This document shows, piece after piece, positions 59,970 to 64,000 of a stretch of DNA of 64,000 bases; position 1 is the stretch's first letter; the number at the start of each line of letters is the position of its first letter. Under the pieces are notes generated by a model. That model saw nothing but the letters and a program-made list of their open reading frames with translations. It had not been told where the DNA came from and made no database searches. The position numbers were made by a program, and so were the translations under genes. This DNA comes from Streptomyces hundungensis (lineage in GTDB: Bacteria; Actinomycetota; Actinomycetes; Streptomycetales; Streptomycetaceae), in NCBI RefSeq assembly GCF_003627815.1, contig NZ_CP032698.1, positions 6,386,001 through 6,450,000 of the forward strand, written 5' to 3'.

Positions 59970-62096
59970 TCAGACGGATGCGGTGACGGCCGTGGCACGC
60001 TGCGCCGGACGCGGCGGCTCCAGATGCGTCACCACGCCGGAGTGGAACAGGTCGACAGCCGCGTCCACCCCGCGAATGAACCCGGTCTCCGCGTTGCCGC
60101 GGGTACTGCCGACGCCCTTGGAGAGCGACAGCCGGAACCCGGTGATCCGCTCCGAACCCTTCGGCAGCAGGTCCCCCGGCTCGGGGCGCAGCTTCTCCAG
60201 GGTGCCGCGCGGGCCGACCGTCTCTCCGCCGAGGAGGGTCTGCACATGCAGGTCGGCCGGCGCCTCGCCGAGCTGCTTCATCAGCCTTTTCACCCAGCTC
60301 AGCGGGTAGCCCTGCTCGGGCGCGGCGATCTCGATGGAGGTCCTGAGCCGCCCCATCCGCAGATCGGCGACCACGCCCAGGATGCCGGGCGTGCCCTCGA
60401 TCCGGATCTCGGCCCGCAGCTGTCCGTCCACACAGAGCCGGCTTGCCAGTTCGGCGCGGCGCGACTGCGGGTCGGTGCCCCGCTTGGCGCGCTGCACGGG
60501 CACCACCTTGGTGCCGAGCTCTCCGCCGAGCCGCAGACACACCTGGCGGATCAGCCGCTCCCAGCTCTCGACGACCTGCACGGCCCGCGGGTCGTCCGGC
60601 GACAGGGTCTCCTCGTCGATCCCGTTGCGCACCGGGACCCAGGCGGGCCCCATGTTCTGGAAGCCGTGGCAGCCGGAGTTGTCGTGCTGGAGGTAGTGCA
60701 GCAGCTCCTGGAGGAGCCAGGCGTGCGCCTCGTTGCGTACGCCCTCGTGCCGGATGAGGAGTTGCGCCTGGTGCGTCACCTCGGCCCAGGACAGGTGCCA
60801 CAGGGCGACCTTGTGCTTGCGCCGCCCGTCGGTCTTCACCTCGACCAGGGAACTCCCCTCCAGGGCCACGTCGTTGGAGAGGGTGATGACCGCTTCGTAG
60901 CCCCGGCGCGCGGCGATGTCCATATACGCCTGGATCTGCTCGCCCTTGAGAGGGTTGCCGTTGGTCTTGGTTTCGACGAGGGCCGTCCACAGCTTTCCCG
61001 CACGCTCCACCCGGATCACTCCGTCGGGCCGCTTCGGGCTGTCGCCGTGCGGGAGCGTGACCTCGGTGAAGGTCTCCATCCGCCCGGCGGGCGCGCCGAA
61101 TCCCGCGGTGAGGCGGCGCCCGAATTCTGGCACCTGGGTCATCACGGCGAGCAGGACGGAGGTGGCCCGCATCTCGCGTTCCCGGTCGCTCTTGAGCGAG
61201 GACGCGGGGAACAGACGGGCGCCGCGCCACGCGTCGTTCTCGGCGAGCGACGGCTTGGGCGCCTTCGGTAGCGTGACCTTCTTCTTGGCCGTACGCAGTC
61301 GCCGCGCGGGCCCGGCGGCGACCGGCTCCGCCGGGGCGGGCTCGGCGGAGCGGGGAGCGGGCACGGACACGAGGGCGGCCGCACGAGCGGCGGCCTGGGC
61401 AGTAACGGGCGTATCGGGTGCGGCAGTTGGGGCGGCGGCGACTTCGACCGCCGTCTCGACATTGCCGACGTCTACGGCGTCCACGGCGCCTCCGGCGTCC
61501 ACGGCGTCGGGGGTGCCGGTCGCCGTGTCCTGACGACCGTCCTGGTCGTCGTCCTCGTCGATTCCGATGCCGTAGTCGGTGGCGAGGCCGGCCAGGCCGG
61601 AGTCGTAGCCCTGGCCGATGGCCCGGAACTTCCAGGCGTCCGCGCGCCGGTAGATCTCACCGAAGACGAACGCGCTCTCCGTGTCGGCGTCGATGATGGA
61701 GAAGCCGAGCATGGCCTCGCCGGAACCGTCCGCCAGGGTCAGGCGAATGTTCTCCAACTCACCGAAATGCGCTCGCTGATGGCGGCTTGCCGCGATGACG
61801 ATCCGGTCGACCTCATCGGGAAATGCCGTCAGGTCGAGCCGGATCCGGTCCTCGCTGCCGTTCTCGGTCGGGGCCGGCCCGAGGAGCTGCACCGTGCCGT
61901 CGGCCGCGGCCGGGTTGTTGTAGAAGTAGAAGTCCGCGTTGTCCCGGACCTTGCCGTCGGTGCCGAGCAGAAGCACGGAGACATCGGCGTCGCCCTCGCC
62001 GCTCGGGCTGCTCCAGCTCAGACTGACCATGACGGATCCGGCGTTCTCGCTGAGCGTCGCCAGGCCCACATTGGCGCCCTTGACCATGTCGTGCAT
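59970..62096 (-). CDS. TerD-domain protein fused to a PD-(D/E)xK-like nuclease domain
   Basis: 708 residues from ATG 62096 with GGGGGG upstream. Residues 1-190 are a TerD domain (VSLSWSSPSGEGDADVSVLLLGTDGKVRDNADFYFYNN, EVDRIVIAAS, GFSIIDADTESAFVFGEIYRR), which in tellurite-type stress proteins binds Ca2+. An acidic and Ala-rich linker (190-270) follows. Around 358-377, RPDGVIRVERAGK, then LVETKTNGN gives D358, E375 and K377, the spacing of a restriction-like nuclease core, continued by QIQAYMDIAARRGYEAVITLSND. The C-terminal 150 residues are not recognised. It may join stress sensing to DNA processing; activity is inferred. Confidence 0.75.
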   Translation of the reverse strand: MHDMVKGANVGLATLSENAGSVMVSLSWSSPSGEGDADVSVLLLGTDGKVRDNADFYFYNNPAAADGTVQLLGPAPTENGSEDRIRLDLTAFPDEVDRIVIAASRHQRAHFGELENIRLTLADGSGEAMLGFSIIDADTESAFVFGEIYRRADAWKFRAIGQGYDSGLAGLATDYGIGIDEDDDQDGRQDTATGTPDAVDAGGAVDAVDVGNVETAVEVAAAPTAAPDTPVTAQAAARAAALVSVPAPRSAEPAPAEPVAAGPARRLRTAKKKVTLPKAPKPSLAENDAWRGARLFPASSLKSDREREMRATSVLLAVMTQVPEFGRRLTAGFGAPAGRMETFTEVTLPHGDSPKRPDGVIRVERAGKLWTALVETKTNGNPLKGEQIQAYMDIAARRGYEAVITLSNDVALEGSSLVEVKTDGRRKHKVALWHLSWAEVTHQAQLLIRHEGVRNEAHAWLLQELLHYLQHDNSGCHGFQNMGPAWVPVRNGIDEETLSPDDPRAVQVVESWERLIRQVCLRLGGELGTKVVPVQRAKRGTDPQSRRAELASRLCVDGQLRAEIRIEGTPGILGVVADLRMGRLRTSIEIAAPEQGYPLSWVKRLMKQLGEAPADLHVQTLLGGETVGPRGTLEKLRPEPGDLLPKGSERITGFRLSLSKGVGSTRGNAETGFIRGVDAAVDLFHSGVVTHLEPPRPAQRATAVTASV

Positions 62097-62288
62097 AGAT
62101 GTCCCCCCACGGGATGGAGGGCTGCACGGGCATGGCCGAACTGCCCTCTGTTCACGGAAAAGTTGATGCCCTCCCCAAGAGCGCGGAATGGAGCCTATAC
62201 GCCGAGATGCTCGCCCCCGGGGAGAAAGGGGAAAGGCCGAGGAGCGGCAACGGCAGCCCGGGCGTGACCAGGTGTGGCGTGCGCCCCC

Positions 62289-62831
62289 TTAGGCGCTCGT
62301 CGCCCAGTGGGTCAGTCTGGTGAAGTCGGCGTCCCGCAGGCCCCGCCGTGGGTGTACGCGCACCAGCAGGGCGCGTGCGTCATGGTGGGCGCGCACATAC
62401 GCCTCGTCCAAATCGGTGATCATGTCGTCGACCCAGGCGAAGGGTCGGCCCGCGGCCCACGCCAGCAGGGGTCTGGTCTTCCAGTACAGGCCGTCCGGGT
62501 CGGTGGCGAACAGTTCGGGCCAGGCGATGAAGGGCAGGTCCGGCGGAAGGCCGATGACGGGGGCGATCATCTCGTTGGCCTCGTTCATCCAGGTGGTGGC
62601 CCACGCAAGGTCGTAGGGCAGCGAACGCAGGAGCGGGCCATGGGTGGGGTTGAGGAAGACGCGCAGGCCGCGCCGGTGCGGACGGGAACCCGGGGCCTGG
62701 CGGGAGAGCCAGTTCGAGGGGCGGAGCCGATGGGTGCGGTAGCCGCGCAGATGGGGCAGGCGGGCGGCGTAGGGATTGAGGGGGCCGTCCACGTCTAGGA
62801 GCAGCAGGGGGCGGTCGGGCGCAGTCGTCAT
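62289..62831 (-). CDS. HAD-like small hydrolase
   Basis: 180 residues from ATG 62831 (MTTAPDRPLLLLDVDGPLNP); the N-terminal DVDGPLN is HAD motif I with Asp as likely nucleophile. The WTTW-type substrate region AWATTWMNEANEMIAP and DDM (AWVDDMITDLDEAY) give motif IV-like acidic residues. No strong Shine-Dalgarno precedes either candidate start (62831 or 62879). The function is unknown; phosphatase activity is a family inference. Confidence 0.72.
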   Translation of the reverse strand: MTTAPDRPLLLLDVDGPLNPYAARLPHLRGYRTHRLRPSNWLSRQAPGSRPHRRGLRVFLNPTHGPLLRSLPYDLAWATTWMNEANEMIAPVIGLPPDLPFIAWPELFATDPDGLYWKTRPLLAWAAGRPFAWVDDMITDLDEAYVRAHHDARALLVRVHPRRGLRDADFTRLTHWATSA

Positions 62832-62902
62832 GCGGAAGGGATACCCACGCCGCAGGGCGGTCAAGTTCCGTACAGTCATGGCTAGTTGTTAGTCGTCAGT
62901 TG

Positions 62903-63673
62903 TTAGGTGCTGGGTGCGTCGGTGTGGCGTCGTCGTGCCTGCGGATGGGCGGTCCCGCCTTCCCCGGGCGCCGTGCACGGCGGGCCCTGCGGAAGTCGGG
63001 GCGTCGGCTCGGCCGGTGAGACGTCGGCCCGGCCCGCCGCCCAGGCGGACATGACCGCGTCGATCGCGGCGGCGACCCGCGCCCGCGCCCGGTTGTGCGG
63101 CACGCGCGCCATGAGCAGCGCGTCGTACTCCGTGTCCAGATGGCGCACGGACGCCCGCACGGCGGCCGTCACCGCCGCCTCGTCCAGGGCCCGCCCCGCC
63201 GCCGACCGCCCCACCCTGCCGCTGCCCCGCACCGAGGCGTGCTCGGCAATGTCTCGGGCCCGAGCGGGCGGACAACCTGGGAAAAGGCGCAGGATCTCGG
63301 CGGCCAGCGCTGCCGTGAACCGCACGTCCTCGGCCGCCCGGCGCTCGGCGTCCCGGACGCGCCGGCGGGCGCGGGCCTCGGCATCCGCCAGGCAGGCGGC
63401 CTCGGCCGCGGCGAGCGCGGCCTCCTCGACGAACACGCCCTGCCGCTCATAACGCCGACGGCGCCGGTTGAAGCGAACCACGACCGCGGACAGCGAACTG
63501 GCCGCGCGGGCGCGCCGGGTGAGGGCGGTGTCGCCGCGCGGCAGGAAGACCAGATGGCCCAGGTCCGCGCAGTCCAGGCAGAGCGGAGACCCACCCACCA
63601 GGACGAGTTCCCGCAGCGGCGAGCGGTCGCAGTCGGCGCAGTGGTGATGGCGCCGGGGTTGTATGACGAGAAT
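62903..63673 (-). CDS. DUF2293-family protein, apparent ATT start
   Basis: 256 residues if started at ATT 63673. A cysteine pair region (HCADCDRSPL, CLDCADLGH) suggests a zinc site, followed by a Arg-rich helical stretch and the DUF2293 segment (LFPGCPPARARDIAEHASVRGSGRVGRS). The frame is open to TTG 63799, but that end overlaps the divergent gene. AAGGAGGG lies 7 bp upstream of ATT 63673, and the homologs I recall start just before the equivalent of LVIQPRRHHHC. TTG 63703 is the nearest conventional codon but has no ribosome site at normal distance. Function unknown. Confidence 0.75.
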   Translation of the reverse strand: MLVIQPRRHHHCADCDRSPLRELVLVGGSPLCLDCADLGHLVFLPRGDTALTRRARAASSLSAVVVRFNRRRRRYERQGVFVEEAALAAAEAACLADAEARARRRVRDAERRAAEDVRFTAALAAEILRLFPGCPPARARDIAEHASVRGSGRVGRSAAGRALDEAAVTAAVRASVRHLDTEYDALLMARVPHNRARARVAAAIDAVMSAWAAGRADVSPAEPTPRLPQGPPCTAPGEGGTAHPQARRRHTDAPST

Positions 63674-63680
63674 GGGCCTG

Positions 63681-63688
63681 CCCTCCTT
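63681..63688 (-). promoter_or_regulatory. Shine-Dalgarno site that decides the DUF2293 start
   Basis: AAGGAGGG on the minus strand, 7 bp upstream of ATT 63673. It is the only strong ribosome site in the 126 bp between the two divergent genes. Confidence 0.6.
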
Positions 63689-63785
63689 GCCCGGGGCTTG
63701 CAAGGATGGTGTTCCGTTCCCTTCGGTGATTCCCCGCCCAATAACCGGTGGAACAAGCCGGATTGGTGTTGCTACGTTCTTTCGT

Positions 63786-64000
63786 GTGGCGAAACTCAAT
63801 CAGATCATCGCAGTCGAAAAGGGAATCAAGGCGAAGTCCCACCAGGACCTGACGGCCGCTCAACACGGTTTGCAGAAGCCCGCCTTGCTGGCAGGTATCG
63901 CGCGCACCTACCAGCCCAAGGACGAGGAGGGCGAGCAGCTGCCGCCCGAGTCGACCCGGGTGCAGGTCAGGTCGGAGGACGTGCTGCGTGACACGGCCGA
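63786..64000 (+). CDS. conserved hypothetical protein, 5' part only
   Basis: 71 codons from GTG 63786 (VAKLNQIIAVEKGIKAKSHQDLTAAQHGLQ, then PALLAGIARTYQPKDEEGEQLPPE) run to the window end. It has the look of a conserved actinobacterial protein family I have seen annotated as hypothetical (DUF7873-like); not certain. TACGTT lies 7 bp upstream and may be a -10 for a leaderless message. It is divergent from the DUF2293 gene. Confidence 0.65.
   Translation, partial: MAKLNQIIAVEKGIKAKSHQDLTAAQHGLQKPALLAGIARTYQPKDEEGEQLPPESTRVQVRSEDVLRDTA

Overview
The window is chromosomal DNA from a high-GC actinomycete, almost certainly a Streptomyces. Codon third positions are overwhelmingly G or C, GTG starts and GTGA/ATGA stop-start overlaps are frequent, and the families are typical of the genus: RNase Sa, S. 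griseus-type trypsin, ANTAR regulator, DUF3068, DUF6343, SWIM/SNF2 pair and TerD proteins. The central order coaE, rpsA, helicase, polA, liv transporter, ANTAR regulator, pyk matches the conserved core of Streptomyces chromosomes as I recall it. I see no phage, plasmid, CRISPR or large biosynthetic cluster.

Layout. 1-4.1 kb: a divergent cluster resembling the mycobacterial steroid ring C/D degradation locus (echA20-ipdA-ipdB to the left, two short-chain dehydrogenases to the right) around an 18-bp palindrome. 4.2-12.2 kb: secreted RNase Sa-type ribonuclease, a zinc peptidase, a secreted trypsin, a NarL/LuxR-type two-component pair, a five-copy intergenic repeat, a GH35 beta-galactosidase with a divergent AraC regulator, and chorismate mutase. 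12.3-22.2 kb: aminopeptidase N, an orphan decarboxylase/lysine N-hydroxylase pair that looks like half of a desferrioxamine pathway, a Tat-exported 5'-nucleotidase, a SIMPL protein and pyruvate kinase. 22.2-23.2 kb: a LAGLIDADG-type gene of visibly lower GC directly downstream of tRNA-Leu(CAA). 23.3-29.7 kb: ANTAR response regulator convergent with livKHMGF. 30-45.3 kb: lipoprotein, hotdog thioesterase, FdhA/YdeP-like molybdoenzyme, polA, a secreted transglycosylase, DUF3068, HrpB-type helicase, methyltransferase and rpsA. 45.4-55.5 kb: beta-helix protein, PAC2 protein whose stop codon lies in a 192-bp MITE-like element, coaE, small membrane and TPR proteins, and a three-hydrolase operon. 55.6-64 kb: SNF2 ATPase plus SWIM protein, a TerD-nuclease-like fusion, a HAD-like protein, a DUF2293 protein with an apparent ATT start, and the beginning of a further gene.

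Working together: the leftmost genes form one catabolic unit; livKHMGF is one ABC importer with a hairpin that probably raises the binding protein relative to the permeases; the decarboxylase/hydroxylase pair is translationally coupled and should make an N-hydroxylated diamine. The strongest candidates for new biology are the TerD-nuclease fusion near the SNF2/SWIM pair, the tRNA-linked LAGLIDADG gene and the orphan hydroxylamine-forming pair. All functional calls come from reading the sequence and family knowledge; no searches were run.
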